DNA of 64,000 bases from Acidisoma sp. L85 (GTDB lineage: Bacteria; Pseudomonadota; Alphaproteobacteria; Acetobacterales; Acetobacteraceae), in assembly GCF_009765865.1 (NCBI RefSeq), contig NZ_LMUQ01000052.1, positions 280,864-344,863 on the forward strand, read 5' to 3'. Shown here in pieces: positions 1-8,609 of the stretch; the first letter of the stretch is position 1; every line of letters begins with the position of its first letter. A program made the position numbers and the translations under genes. The notes under the pieces were generated by a model. It searched no databases and was not told the DNA's origin. It saw nothing but the letters and a program-made list of their open reading frames with translations.

Positions 1-415
1 TCTCCTGTTCCTGCAGACTTGGAGGACGGAGGACGGAGTTTCATCCGGTCGCCGAATCACGTTCGCCTCATACCGCCACCCGCAGCGGCACTACGATTCG
101 AGGGTGGAACCCTAGGGCCGTCCGGTGGAAAACGGGGCTGTTTGACCATATGTCCCAATGAGGTGTTGCGTCGCCCAGCCGGCCCCGAAGGCGGCTGCTG
201 TTACAATCGAGCAAGATTTGCAAATGCGAATAAGTCGCATTATACGGCCCCCGTTGCGACGAGAGGTGGCGGGAGGTGCGGAGCGCTTGGTGCAGTCCTA
301 CTGACAACGAGGCCATAGGCTTTGCTTCCCGAGAGGGCGCGAGGTTCCTGGTGGCCAAGCCCGTCGCCGCCAGCCAGTCAGCGGGCGGCGCCCACTCATT
401 GACCCGGAAGGCGAT
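1..415. other. Upstream region of the efe operon
   Basis: No convincing gene is present in the first 415 bases; the short open frames here have no plausible ribosome binding site or protein character. The stretch holds a Fur-like palindrome at 223-241, and the GGAAGG ribosome binding site of efeU just before 416. The start of the region may belong to a gene outside the window, but nothing recognisable is visible. Confidence 0.5.
223..241. promoter_or_regulatory. Fur-type iron operator upstream of efeUOB
   Basis: A perfect 19-base palindrome with arms AATGCGA and TCGCATT around the centre ATAAG lies about 175 bases upstream of efeU. Its TGCGA-N5-TCGCA core resembles Fur operators described in Alphaproteobacteria. 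Location before an iron uptake operon supports iron repression. This is inferred from motif and context. Confidence 0.6.
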
Positions 416-2020
416 ATGCTCGCGACGCTCGTAATCGGTCTGCGCGAAGGGCTTGAGGCGGCGCTGATCGTTGGGATCATCGCCGCCTTCCTGCGCAAGA
501 ACGGCAAGAGCCTCACCGCCATGTGGCTAGGCGTGGGCCTAGCGGTTCTGCTGTCGATCGCGGTGGGTGTCGGCCTTGATCTGGTCGAGCAGGCGCTGCC
601 GCAAGCCAGCCAGGAAGGCATGGAGTCCGTCATCGGCGGCATCGCCGTCTTCTTCGTCACCGGCATGATCGTCTGGATGAACGCCCATGCCGGCGGCATG
701 AAGCGAGGGCTGGAGGCGGAGGCGGCCCAGGCACTCGGTCGCGGCAGCGCCTATGCCCTGGCCGTAATGGCGTTCCTGGCGGTGCTGAAGGAGGGCTTCG
801 AGACCGCGGTCTTTCTGCTGGCGACCTTCTCGGCGGCCCAGTCCGCGGCACTTGCCGCCACAGGTGCTGTGATCGGTGTGCTGCTCGCCGTGGTGATCGG
901 CTGGGGCATCTATATCGGGGGGGTCCAGATCAACCTGTCCCGGTTCTTCCGCTTCACCGGCGCCTTCCTCATCCTGGTCGCGGCGGGGTTGGTGATCACG
1001 GCCTTGCGAACCGCGCACGAGGCAGGGTGGGTAAATGCCGGGCAGCAGCCCACGGTGAGCCTCTCCTGGCTGGTGGCGCCGGGCACGATCCAATCCGCAA
1101 TGATCACGGGGGTCCTTGGCATTCCGGCCGATCCGCGGTTGATCGAGGTGCTCGGCTGGTTCGCCTACCTGGTGCCGATCGCGCTTTTTGTCTTCTGGCC
1201 CGCGGCTCGCCGGCCGCGGCGGCATGCGGTGGTGCGGTTGCAATTTACGATCGCCGCCGCGTTGGCGGTGATCGCGGTTGCGATGGCGATCGCCATCCCT
1301 ACGCCGCGGCCACAGCTTTCCGGAAAGGCAATGATCGTCGAGGCCACGGGCTCGGACCAGACCGATATTGGCAGCGCCCGGCTGAGCGATAGCGCGCCCG
1401 CGACCGTGCAGATCTCTCTCAAGGGCACGACGCCGAGCACAGTGTCATTGCCCCCCGGCGACGCGCGTCACGAGCAGCATGAGGGCATCGCTGCCTCGGC
1501 CTGGACGCTGACGGAGATCAGTGTGCCCCCCAAGGCGCCAGCCACGCTGACGCTGGATCAGGTCATCGCCCTCTCCGGCGGCCGCGTGCCGGTGGGTCTG
1601 AATCCGCAGCGGCATCCGGGGCCGTTTGCCGCCGACTGGTCGACCCATGCGACCACCGAAGTCTGGACCGCCGATGGCGTGCTGCTGGACGCGACGGCGC
1701 ATGCCACGACCATCGTGAGCCTATCCGACAGTGGATTGCTAGCGCCGCGCACGCTGACCGCCGCCAGCGCCCTGCCAGGCGACTGGCAGTTGTCGAACGA
1801 TTACCTCGATCAGGCCGCCGCCGCACTCAATGCGGTCGCGTTGGCCCGTACGGAACGGCTGCTCTGGGCGGTCCAGCTGCCCTTAGTGCTTGGCTTCGCG
1901 GCGCTCCTTCTCGGCGCAATCGCGTGCCGGGGCAGGGGACGGCTGCGCCGCTCGGTCAGGACCGTTTCCGATCAACCCAACCCCCATGTCGGCCGCCGTG
2001 CCGGTCACTCGACCCCATAG
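416..2020 (+). CDS. efeU: Iron permease EfeU (FTR1 family) with C-terminal extracytoplasmic domain
   Basis: Inner-membrane high-affinity iron permease of the EfeUOB system. The N-terminal 290 residues are a typical FTR1 multi-helix domain. The first iron-binding motif REGLE is at residues 10-14 and the second, KEGFE, at 125-129, with Lys in place of the Arg of the usual RExxE. At 534 residues it is about twice the length of E. coli EfeU (about 276). The extra part (about 295-480) is a soluble, probably periplasmic segment, followed by a last membrane helix near 485-505 and a basic tail. The start follows a GGAAGG ribosome binding site. efeO begins 9 bases downstream, so the genes form an operon, probably under the Fur-like site at 223-241. 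Confidence 0.9.
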   Translation: MLATLVIGLREGLEAALIVGIIAAFLRKNGKSLTAMWLGVGLAVLLSIAVGVGLDLVEQALPQASQEGMESVIGGIAVFFVTGMIVWMNAHAGGMKRGLEAEAAQALGRGSAYALAVMAFLAVLKEGFETAVFLLATFSAAQSAALAATGAVIGVLLAVVIGWGIYIGGVQINLSRFFRFTGAFLILVAAGLVITALRTAHEAGWVNAGQQPTVSLSWLVAPGTIQSAMITGVLGIPADPRLIEVLGWFAYLVPIALFVFWPAARRPRRHAVVRLQFTIAAALAVIAVAMAIAIPTPRPQLSGKAMIVEATGSDQTDIGSARLSDSAPATVQISLKGTTPSTVSLPPGDARHEQHEGIAASAWTLTEISVPPKAPATLTLDQVIALSGGRVPVGLNPQRHPGPFAADWSTHATTEVWTADGVLLDATAHATTIVSLSDSGLLAPRTLTAASALPGDWQLSNDYLDQAAAALNAVALARTERLLWAVQLPLVLGFAALLLGAIACRGRGRLRRSVRTVSDQPNPHVGRRAGHSTP

Positions 2021-2029
2021 GAACAGCCC

Positions 2030-3250
2030 ATGCCTCGCAAGACGATGACACGATCCCTTCTCGGAGCGACCGGATTAGCGGCCCTTCTGGGTCTCGCGCC
2101 CCAAGCTTTCGCGGGAATGGAAAGCAACGCGGTGGCGCCTGTGAAGAACGGCGCCTCGCAGGTCTGGGTCACGCTGACCGGTGACGATGGCGGCACCTGC
2201 GTCGTGCATCACTCGGTCGCGAAGGCCGGCCCGGTGACCTTCACGGTGATCAACAAGACCGCGACGGCCATTACCGAGGTCGAGCTGCTGAGCAACAACC
2301 GGATCATCGGCGAGAAGGAAAACCTTGCCCCCGGCCTGCCGACCGTCAGCCTCACGCTGACCCTTGGCGGCGGGAAGTATCAAATCTATTGCCCGGGTGC
2401 GACGAAGGAGCTGCAGGACTTCACCGTGACCGGTAAGGCCGCCGCCGAGCCGGCCGGCACCACGGCCGATATCTTTGCCGAAGGCACCAAAGGCTATGCC
2501 GCCTATGTTGATGGCGTCGTCGATGCCATGCTGACCTCGACGGAGCGGTTGAAGGCAGCCATCGACGCTGGGGATCTTGCCAAGGCGCGCGCGGAATACC
2601 CGCTGGCGCGGCCCTTCTATGAGCGCATCGAATCCGATGTCGACGGCTTCATCCTTCCGGGCTTCAAGGCTACGGACAACGCTGGCAATCTCGATTATCT
2701 GGTCGACATGCGCACCTCCAACCTCGACCCCAAGGTCGGCTGGCACGGCCAGCACGCGCTGGAGCGGGACCTGTTCCAAACCGGCCAGATCACCGACCAG
2801 ACCAAGCAACTGGCCGCCGAGCTGCTGACCAATGTCGAGCTGCTCGACAAGCTGGTGAAGACTCTGAGCTATAAGCCCGAGGATCTAGCCAACGGTGCCG
2901 CCGACCTTCTTGAAGAGGTTCAGAGCACCAAGATCACCGGCGAGGAAGAGCAGTTCAGCCATTTCGATCTCGTCGACTTCGCGGGTAATGTCGAGGGCGC
3001 CCAGCAGGCCTTCGCCTTCCTGGCGCCCGGCATGATGAAGATCGATCCCCAGTTGACGGAGCGGGTGAATGCCCAGTTCGCCATCGTGAACAAGCTGCTC
3101 GACACCTATCGCGACCCGAGCGTTCCCGGCGGTTACAAGATGTATACGGCGGCGCTGAAGGCATCCGATGGAGCCAAGCTCAGCAAGGCCATTCAGGCTT
3201 TGCAGGAGCCGCTGTCGAAGATCGGCGCGAAGGTCGCGACGGCGAGCTGA
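2030..3250 (+). CDS. efeO: Iron uptake periplasmic protein EfeO (cupredoxin + M75 domains)
   Basis: Periplasmic component of EfeUOB, thought to bind iron and deliver it to EfeU. A signal peptide (about residues 1-29, ending in AFA) is followed by a cupredoxin-like domain (about 45-140, with C57 and C121) and an M75 peptidase-like domain (about 150-400). The family HxxE metal motif is HALE at 242-245. The length of 406 residues is close to usual for full-length EfeO. Its TGA overlaps the ATG of efeB by one base, implying translational coupling. No oddities are seen. Confidence 0.93.
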   Translation: MPRKTMTRSLLGATGLAALLGLAPQAFAGMESNAVAPVKNGASQVWVTLTGDDGGTCVVHHSVAKAGPVTFTVINKTATAITEVELLSNNRIIGEKENLAPGLPTVSLTLTLGGGKYQIYCPGATKELQDFTVTGKAAAEPAGTTADIFAEGTKGYAAYVDGVVDAMLTSTERLKAAIDAGDLAKARAEYPLARPFYERIESDVDGFILPGFKATDNAGNLDYLVDMRTSNLDPKVGWHGQHALERDLFQTGQITDQTKQLAAELLTNVELLDKLVKTLSYKPEDLANGAADLLEEVQSTKITGEEEQFSHFDLVDFAGNVEGAQQAFAFLAPGMMKIDPQLTERVNAQFAIVNKLLDTYRDPSVPGGYKMYTAALKASDGAKLSKAIQALQEPLSKIGAKVATAS

Positions 3251-4506
3251 TGACGGACGAGGCTAAACCGGGCGCTCGCCCGGACCGGCTGTCCCGCCGC
3301 GGGCTGCTCCTCGGAGCAGCCGTTGGGACCCTCGGCGCTTCCGCGAACTTGACGGCCGCGCGGGCTCAGGGGGCGGATCAGGACGACATCGTCGATCTGG
3401 CCCAGGCACACCCTTTCTATGGCGCCGCCGAACAGGCGGGGATCAAGACGCCTCAGCAGCGCTTTACCTTCTACATGACCTTCGACCTCACCTCGCCGCT
3501 GCGGTCCGATCTGCAGGTGCTGCTGGCGCGATGGTCGGCGGCGATCGCCCAGTTGATGAAGGGCCAGACCATCGGACAGGTGGAACCGCTCAGCACCGAT
3601 GCCGTTGGCTTCGATACGGGCGAGGCGCTGAACCTCGGCCCGGCTTCCCTGACCGTCACCGTCGGTCTTGGCCCCAAGGTTTTCAGCGAAAGCTATGGGC
3701 TGGCCGGGAAGAAACCCGCGTTGTTGCGCGATCTCATTACACTGCCTAGCGACGCCATGCTGCCCGGGCTAACGGGCGGCGATCTCTCGTTGCAGGTCTG
3801 CGCGGATGATCCACAGGTCGCCTATCATGCTGTGCGCGACCTTGCCCGCATCGCCAAGGATTCCGGCACGGCCGCGACGCGCTGGACGGTGATGGGGTTC
3901 GGCCGCGCCTCGGCGGGCAAGGGCCAGGCGACGCCGCGCAATCTGATGGGCTTCAAGGACGGCACGCGCAACATCAAGGAAGACGCAGACTTCGAGAAGC
4001 ACGTGTGGATCAAGGATGCTCCTGCCTGGCAGCGCTATGGCAGCTATCAGGTGGCGCGCAAGATTCAGATGCATATCGAGAACTGGGACACCGACCGCGT
4101 CAGCAACCAAAACAGTGTCTTTGGCCGCCACAAGGTTTCCGGCGCACCGCTGACGGGCACGAAGGAATTCGATCCGCCAGATTTCGACAAGACGGATGCG
4201 CAGGGAAATCTCGTCATTCCCGCAACCGCGCATATCCGGCTCGCGGCGCATGAAAATAATGGCGGCGTCAAGATTCTCCGCCGATCTTACAACTATACCG
4301 ACGGCATCAATCAGTTTGGGCTGCTGGACGCCGGGTTGCTGTTCGTTTCCTATCAAAACGACCCGGCGAATTTCGAGCTGTTGCAGACCAAGCTTGGCGC
4401 ATCCGATGCGCTCAACGAATATATCTCGCATATCGGCTCGGCGGTTTTCTTCGTGCCGCCCGCGCCGCGGGAAGGTTCGTATATCGCCGAGGGCATGTTC
4501 GACTGA
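3250..4506 (+). CDS. efeB: Dye-decolorizing haem peroxidase EfeB, Tat-exported
   Basis: DyP-type peroxidase of the EfeUOB system, acting in the periplasm after Tat export. The N-terminus carries a twin-arginine signal (SRRGLLLG, near residues 14-21) and a hydrophobic stretch ending at ARAQ. The DyP motif GxxDG is GFKDG at 234-238, and the conserved region with the proximal haem histidine (RLAAHENN) lies near residue 335. Its length (418) is typical. It is the last gene of the operon, and a triple-hairpin repeat starts 137 bases downstream. Roles proposed for EfeB are oxidation of Fe(II) or release of iron from haem; the sequence does not decide between them. Confidence 0.93.
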   Translation: MTDEAKPGARPDRLSRRGLLLGAAVGTLGASANLTAARAQGADQDDIVDLAQAHPFYGAAEQAGIKTPQQRFTFYMTFDLTSPLRSDLQVLLARWSAAIAQLMKGQTIGQVEPLSTDAVGFDTGEALNLGPASLTVTVGLGPKVFSESYGLAGKKPALLRDLITLPSDAMLPGLTGGDLSLQVCADDPQVAYHAVRDLARIAKDSGTAATRWTVMGFGRASAGKGQATPRNLMGFKDGTRNIKEDADFEKHVWIKDAPAWQRYGSYQVARKIQMHIENWDTDRVSNQNSVFGRHKVSGAPLTGTKEFDPPDFDKTDAQGNLVIPATAHIRLAAHENNGGVKILRRSYNYTDGINQFGLLDAGLLFVSYQNDPANFELLQTKLGASDALNEYISHIGSAVFFVPPAPREGSYIAEGMFD

Positions 4507-5055
4507 GAGTGTCGCGGGCACTTCGTCGTGCCGAAGTTAAGAATGGCAGAGATGCTGGGGTTGTATGCGCCGAGCTAGTTCGCCTTCTAGGAGGTGGCGG
4601 CCCGCTAGAGATCGATGATCTCATTTCGTACCGTGACCTGGAGATCCGTCATGGCACGCGAAGGCGTGCCATCCACGCCTTACCTTCGTTACATAAGTGA
4701 AGGCGTGAATGCTCGGCCTTCGCCGAGCATGACGTGGTGGAAGAGCACAACGAACGAAGGGCCTCCTGCCTTAGAAGGCGCGGCCAAGTGGCCCTATAAA
4801 TAGCGACGTAGTATCGTTATATTTGGATGGCTTGCGAGAATGATCGTGCAATGCTTAATGTCCGCCGATGTGGCCGTAAAATCTTGGGGCCGGGGAGATT
4901 GCAGGTGTGTTTCTTACTGAGCAGCGCGGCGGCCCGCTACCGTGCTGGTCCACGACCCAAATCCTGAGCCGAGCGCCACGAAACGAGCCCCACGCTGTCG
5001 GCTTTCGTGTCGCGCCAGACCATTCATCCGATCGCATGAGAGTTGAGTTCGCACC
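4507..5055. other. Intergenic region between efeB and the peptide-type ABC operon
   Basis: These 549 bases contain no convincing gene. The stretch holds the first triple-hairpin repeat (4643-4737), a small hairpin directly after efeB (GGCAC and GTGCC arms at 4517-4532), and presumably the promoter of the downstream ABC operon, which I cannot pinpoint. Confidence 0.6.
4643..4737 (+). repeat. Triple-hairpin interspersed repeat, copy A
   Basis: Three hairpins in tandem. The first has arms ATGGCACGC/GCGTGCCAT around GAAG (4651-4672). The second has arms CACGCCTT/AAGGCGTG (4674-4707). The third has arms ATGCTCGGC/GCCGAGCAT around CTTC (4709-4730). The flanks are GATCCGTC and GACGTGG. Two further copies, at 11777-11870 (inverted) and 17755-17848, share this structure. 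It lies after the efe operon and may act in termination, RNA protection or as a nucleoid or transposase target. Confidence 0.85.
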
Positions 5056-6720
5056 ATGACCGAGACATCGAGCGCCAGACCGCCAGCCATCCGCGCATTT
5101 TGCAAAGCGCTCAACCTGACTTTGCTCGTGACGCCTCTCGTGGCGGCCTGCGCCCTGCCGGCCTTCGCTTCAGATACGCCGCGCTACGGCGGTACTATCG
5201 TGCTCGCGACACTCGCCGAGCCGGTCTGCCTCGATCCGACGGTGGGCGGCGATGTGCCGCAGGACATCATCGCGCATCAGTTTCTCGACAGCCTGATTTC
5301 ACAGGACGAGGAGGGCTCCTACCACCCATGGCTCGCGAAATCCTGGGAGGTGTCCCCCGACGGGCTGCGCTATACCTTCCACCTGCGCAATGATGTGAAG
5401 TTCACCGATGGCACGCCGTTTAACGCGGCGGCGGTCAAGGCGAATTTCAACCATTGGTTGGATCCAAAGACGGGATCGGCGAATATCGCGCCCGAGCTGA
5501 CGGCCTATGCCGGCACTCAGATTGTGGATGACGACACGGCCATTGTGACGCTGAAGACTCCGGTCGCGTTCTTCCTGACCACGCTCGCCAATCCAAGCGC
5601 GGGCATCCAGTCGCCGAAAGCGATAGCGCGCGGCAATACCTTGAACTGCGAATCGCCCGTCGGCAGCGGTCCTTTCATCGTGCAGAAATGGGTGCGCGGC
5701 AGCGGGATCTTCTTTACGCGCAACGAGAATTACAATTCGCCACCACCGCAGGCGACGCATCACGGTAAAGCCTATGCCGAGAAGGTGGAGTGGCGGATCA
5801 TCCAGGAGCCGGCGACGCGCTACAACGCGCTGGCCTCAGGCGATGTCGGGGTCATCAACGGCCTGCCGCCGGAAAACTACATTCCGGCGAAGTCGGCCGG
5901 CAATGTCACAGTGATCGACGACAGCCAGCCGGGCGTGCCGTGGGAGGTCGATCTCAACACCAAGCGCGCGCCGTTCAACGATCTTCTGGTCCGCCAGGCA
6001 TTCCGGCATGCGATCAATCCCGCCGTCGCGTTGCGGAGCCTGTTCTTCGGCGCCTACAAGCCGGTTGGCGGGCCGCTATCGCCCGACACGCCTTTTTATG
6101 ACGCGTCGTTCGAGCACGCCTATCCCTACGACATCGCGACGGCCAACAAACTGCTGGACCAGGCCGGCTGGACGGCGCGGGACAGCGCGGGCTATCGCAC
6201 CAAGGACGGCAAGCGCCTGACCGTGCATTTCCCCGTCTACGCCAATACCCAGCCCGCCGACGTCGCGTTGTTCGAACAGCTTCAGGCCACCGCGAAGAAG
6301 GCCGGTTTCGACGTCAAAATTGAGGAAGCCGATCGCAGCCAGGTCCATAGCCGGCAATATACCTGGGACTACGACCTCTATATCGACTACTGGACCGTCA
6401 ATACGCCGGGCGCGCTGAAGTTCATCTACGACTCCGAAGGGCTGACCAGCATCGATGGCGGCTACCACAACAACGAAGTCGGCCTGAACAACAAGCATAT
6501 CGACGAGCTGCTCGATCGCGGCGAGCAGGTTTCCGACCATGCTGAACAGCAGAAGATCTATTCGGATGTCCAGAAATACGTCTCGGACCAAGCGCTTTTC
6601 GCGCCACTCTACGTCTATCCGTCGCTGGCTGCCTTCAATACGGACAAGGTGCGCGGTGTGCGGTCCGATTGGTCGGTGCATTCCGTGACGCTGTATGACG
6701 CCTGGGTGCCTCAGGGCTGA
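5056..6720 (+). CDS. Peptide-type ABC transporter substrate-binding protein (SBP family 5)
   Basis: Periplasmic binding protein of the DppA/OppA/NikA family (solute-binding family 5). A signal peptide covers about residues 1-39, ending ALPAFAS, and the mature chain opens with the family-typical RYGGTIVLA. The length (554) is normal. It heads an operon with two permeases and a fused double ATPase, followed by a luciferase-like monooxygenase. That context suggests an organosulfur or other small substrate rather than peptides. The first permease starts 3 bases after its stop. The ligand cannot be read from sequence. Confidence 0.9.
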   Translation: MTETSSARPPAIRAFCKALNLTLLVTPLVAACALPAFASDTPRYGGTIVLATLAEPVCLDPTVGGDVPQDIIAHQFLDSLISQDEEGSYHPWLAKSWEVSPDGLRYTFHLRNDVKFTDGTPFNAAAVKANFNHWLDPKTGSANIAPELTAYAGTQIVDDDTAIVTLKTPVAFFLTTLANPSAGIQSPKAIARGNTLNCESPVGSGPFIVQKWVRGSGIFFTRNENYNSPPPQATHHGKAYAEKVEWRIIQEPATRYNALASGDVGVINGLPPENYIPAKSAGNVTVIDDSQPGVPWEVDLNTKRAPFNDLLVRQAFRHAINPAVALRSLFFGAYKPVGGPLSPDTPFYDASFEHAYPYDIATANKLLDQAGWTARDSAGYRTKDGKRLTVHFPVYANTQPADVALFEQLQATAKKAGFDVKIEEADRSQVHSRQYTWDYDLYIDYWTVNTPGALKFIYDSEGLTSIDGGYHNNEVGLNNKHIDELLDRGEQVSDHAEQQKIYSDVQKYVSDQALFAPLYVYPSLAAFNTDKVRGVRSDWSVHSVTLYDAWVPQG

Positions 6721-6723
6721 GCC

Positions 6724-7743
6724 GTGGGCGTTGTCCAATCCTATCCGGGCGGCCTGCCGGGGCAGGAGGCGCCTGAGGCGTCGCCGGCTTTCGGTCGGGT
6801 CTCCCTGCTGCGTCAGATCGGCAACCGGATCGGGGCCGCGCTGCTCGTGATCTGGCTTTCGGTGACGCTGACTTTTGTCGCGCTGCAGGTGGTGCCGGGT
6901 GATCCGCTGAAACTGATCATGGGGCCGGGCGCGATCCTGACGCCGCAGGCAATCGCGGTGCTGCGGCAGCAGTTCGGGCTCGATCAGCCGATTCTCTATC
7001 GCTATGCCAACTACTTCGTCGGGCTGCTGCACGGCGACCTCGGTCTGTCCTATCGCAGCCAGCAGCCGGTGAGCAGTCTCATCGCCGGGCAGGTATTGCC
7101 GTCTTTGGCTCTGACGGGCGCGGCGCTGCTACTCGCCTGGGCGCTTGCGGTCAGCAGCGTCGTCATCAGTGCGCGCCGCAATCGTGTCACCGAGAGTATT
7201 GGCCGGTCGGTGGAGGTGACCTTGGGATCGCTGCCGGACTTCTGGCTTGGGCTCATCCTCATCACCGTCTTTGCCTTCACGCTGCATTGGTTCGCCGCCT
7301 CGGGCGGTGGCTTCCTTGCGGGGCTCGTTCTGCCAGCGGCGGCGCTGGCGATCCCGCTGGCGGGCTTCCTGGCGCAAGTCATGCGGCAATCCTTCGAGGA
7401 CGCTCTCGACCAGCCCTTCGCTCTGTCGGCGCGGGCAAGGGGCCTGAGAGATTGGCGCGTTAGGGTGCGCCATGCGCTGCCCCATGCGGCGCTGCCGGCG
7501 CTCGCCTTGTCGAGCTGGGCCTTCGGCTGGCTCATCAGCGGCTCAGTGGCGATCGAGGAGATCTTCGCCCGGCGCGGCCTGGGCTCGCTGATCTTCACCG
7601 CGGTTTCACAGCGCGACTTCCCGGTCATCATGGGCAGCGTGGTGCTGATCGCCGTCCTCTATGTCTTCATCAACCTGCTGACGGATGTGCTCGCCATCCT
7701 TATCGACCCACGCGCCGTGCGGGCGGCGGAAGGCTCGGCGTGA
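6724..7743 (+). CDS. ABC transporter permease, DppB/OppB type
   Basis: Inner-membrane permease of the peptide/nickel importer family with about six membrane segments. Residues after about 35 match the DppB pattern, with a first helix and then VVPGDPLKLIMGPGA. The EAA-loop region lies near residues 220-260 (DQPFALSARARGLRDWRV). The start is GTG, 3 bases after the binding-protein stop. The 3-prime end overlaps the next permease by four bases (GTGA), indicating coupling with its partner. Confidence 0.9.
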   Translation: MGVVQSYPGGLPGQEAPEASPAFGRVSLLRQIGNRIGAALLVIWLSVTLTFVALQVVPGDPLKLIMGPGAILTPQAIAVLRQQFGLDQPILYRYANYFVGLLHGDLGLSYRSQQPVSSLIAGQVLPSLALTGAALLLAWALAVSSVVISARRNRVTESIGRSVEVTLGSLPDFWLGLILITVFAFTLHWFAASGGGFLAGLVLPAAALAIPLAGFLAQVMRQSFEDALDQPFALSARARGLRDWRVRVRHALPHAALPALALSSWAFGWLISGSVAIEEIFARRGLGSLIFTAVSQRDFPVIMGSVVLIAVLYVFINLLTDVLAILIDPRAVRAAEGSA

Positions 7744-8609
7744 GCGCCGCTTCCATCATGCCGTTTCTCCGTGGTCCTCGCCTTCCGCGCGCCTGGCTTC
7801 CGGGTGCCGGGGCAGGGGTCTATCTGGCGATCCTGGTGCTCGCGATCGTGCTGATCGCGGCTGTCCATCCGCAGCTATTGGCGCGGCAGGATCCCTATGA
7901 CATCGACCCCACCAATGCGTTTTCGGCGCCTAACGCGGCGCATTGGTTTGGCACAGATCAGAACGGGCGTGACACCTTTGCTCGCGTCGTCTACGGCACC
8001 GGCTCTTCCCTGCTGGTCGGCGTGGCGGCGATCGTCATCGCGCTGCTTCTCGGCATCATCCTCGGCATCGGCGGTACATTGACCGGGCGCTGGGGAGACA
8101 TTGCCGCGCGGCGCCTGATCGAGGTTCTGTATGCCTTTCCGCCGCTCGTTCTGGCGCTCGTTTGCATAGCGCTCCTGGGACCTTCGGCGGAGACGCTCGC
8201 GGTCGCGGTCGGCTTTGGGGGCGCGGCCGGCTATGCCCGCATCATCCGGGCGAGGGCGCTGGTGGTTACGCAATCGGACTACGTCTTCGCGGCGCGCGCG
8301 CTGGGGCATGCGCCATCGCGCATTCTGCTGAACACGATGCTGCCGAATATCGCGCGCCCGCTGCTGCCGCTGCTTACGCTGGGCGTCGCGCAAAGCATCG
8401 TTTGGGCGACGGGCCTCAGCTTCCTCGGTCTTGGCGTGCAGCCGCCGAGTTCGGAATGGGGCGCGATGCTGTCGGACAGCCGGAACTACACCGCGATGGC
8501 CTGGTGGCTGACGGTCTTTCCAGGCGCCACGATCGCGATCACCGCTTTGTCTCTGACAGCCTTCGGCCGCTACCTGCGGTCGCGGCTGGATGTGGCGCAG
8601 TCCGCATGA
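7740..8609 (+). CDS. ABC transporter permease, DppC/OppC type
   Basis: Second permease subunit of the peptide-type importer (289 residues, normal for DppC). It has the family N-terminal pattern, one helix and then HPQLLARQDPYDID, and the conserved FGTDQNGRDTFARVVYG stretch near 65-80. The EAA-loop region (ARALGHAPSRILLNTMLPN) lies near 185-203. The GTG start overlaps the upstream gene by four bases, and its stop overlaps the ATG of the ATPase gene (ATGA), so all subunits are coupled. Confidence 0.9.
   Translation: MSAASIMPFLRGPRLPRAWLPGAGAGVYLAILVLAIVLIAAVHPQLLARQDPYDIDPTNAFSAPNAAHWFGTDQNGRDTFARVVYGTGSSLLVGVAAIVIALLLGIILGIGGTLTGRWGDIAARRLIEVLYAFPPLVLALVCIALLGPSAETLAVAVGFGGAAGYARIIRARALVVTQSDYVFAARALGHAPSRILLNTMLPNIARPLLPLLTLGVAQSIVWATGLSFLGLGVQPPSSEWGAMLSDSRNYTAMAWWLTVFPGATIAITALSLTAFGRYLRSRLDVAQSA

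Noticed and set aside
8162-8605. Upstream extension of the double ATPase reading frame
   Set aside because: It lies wholly inside the DppC permease gene in another frame. The ATGA overlap at 8606 gives the natural start.
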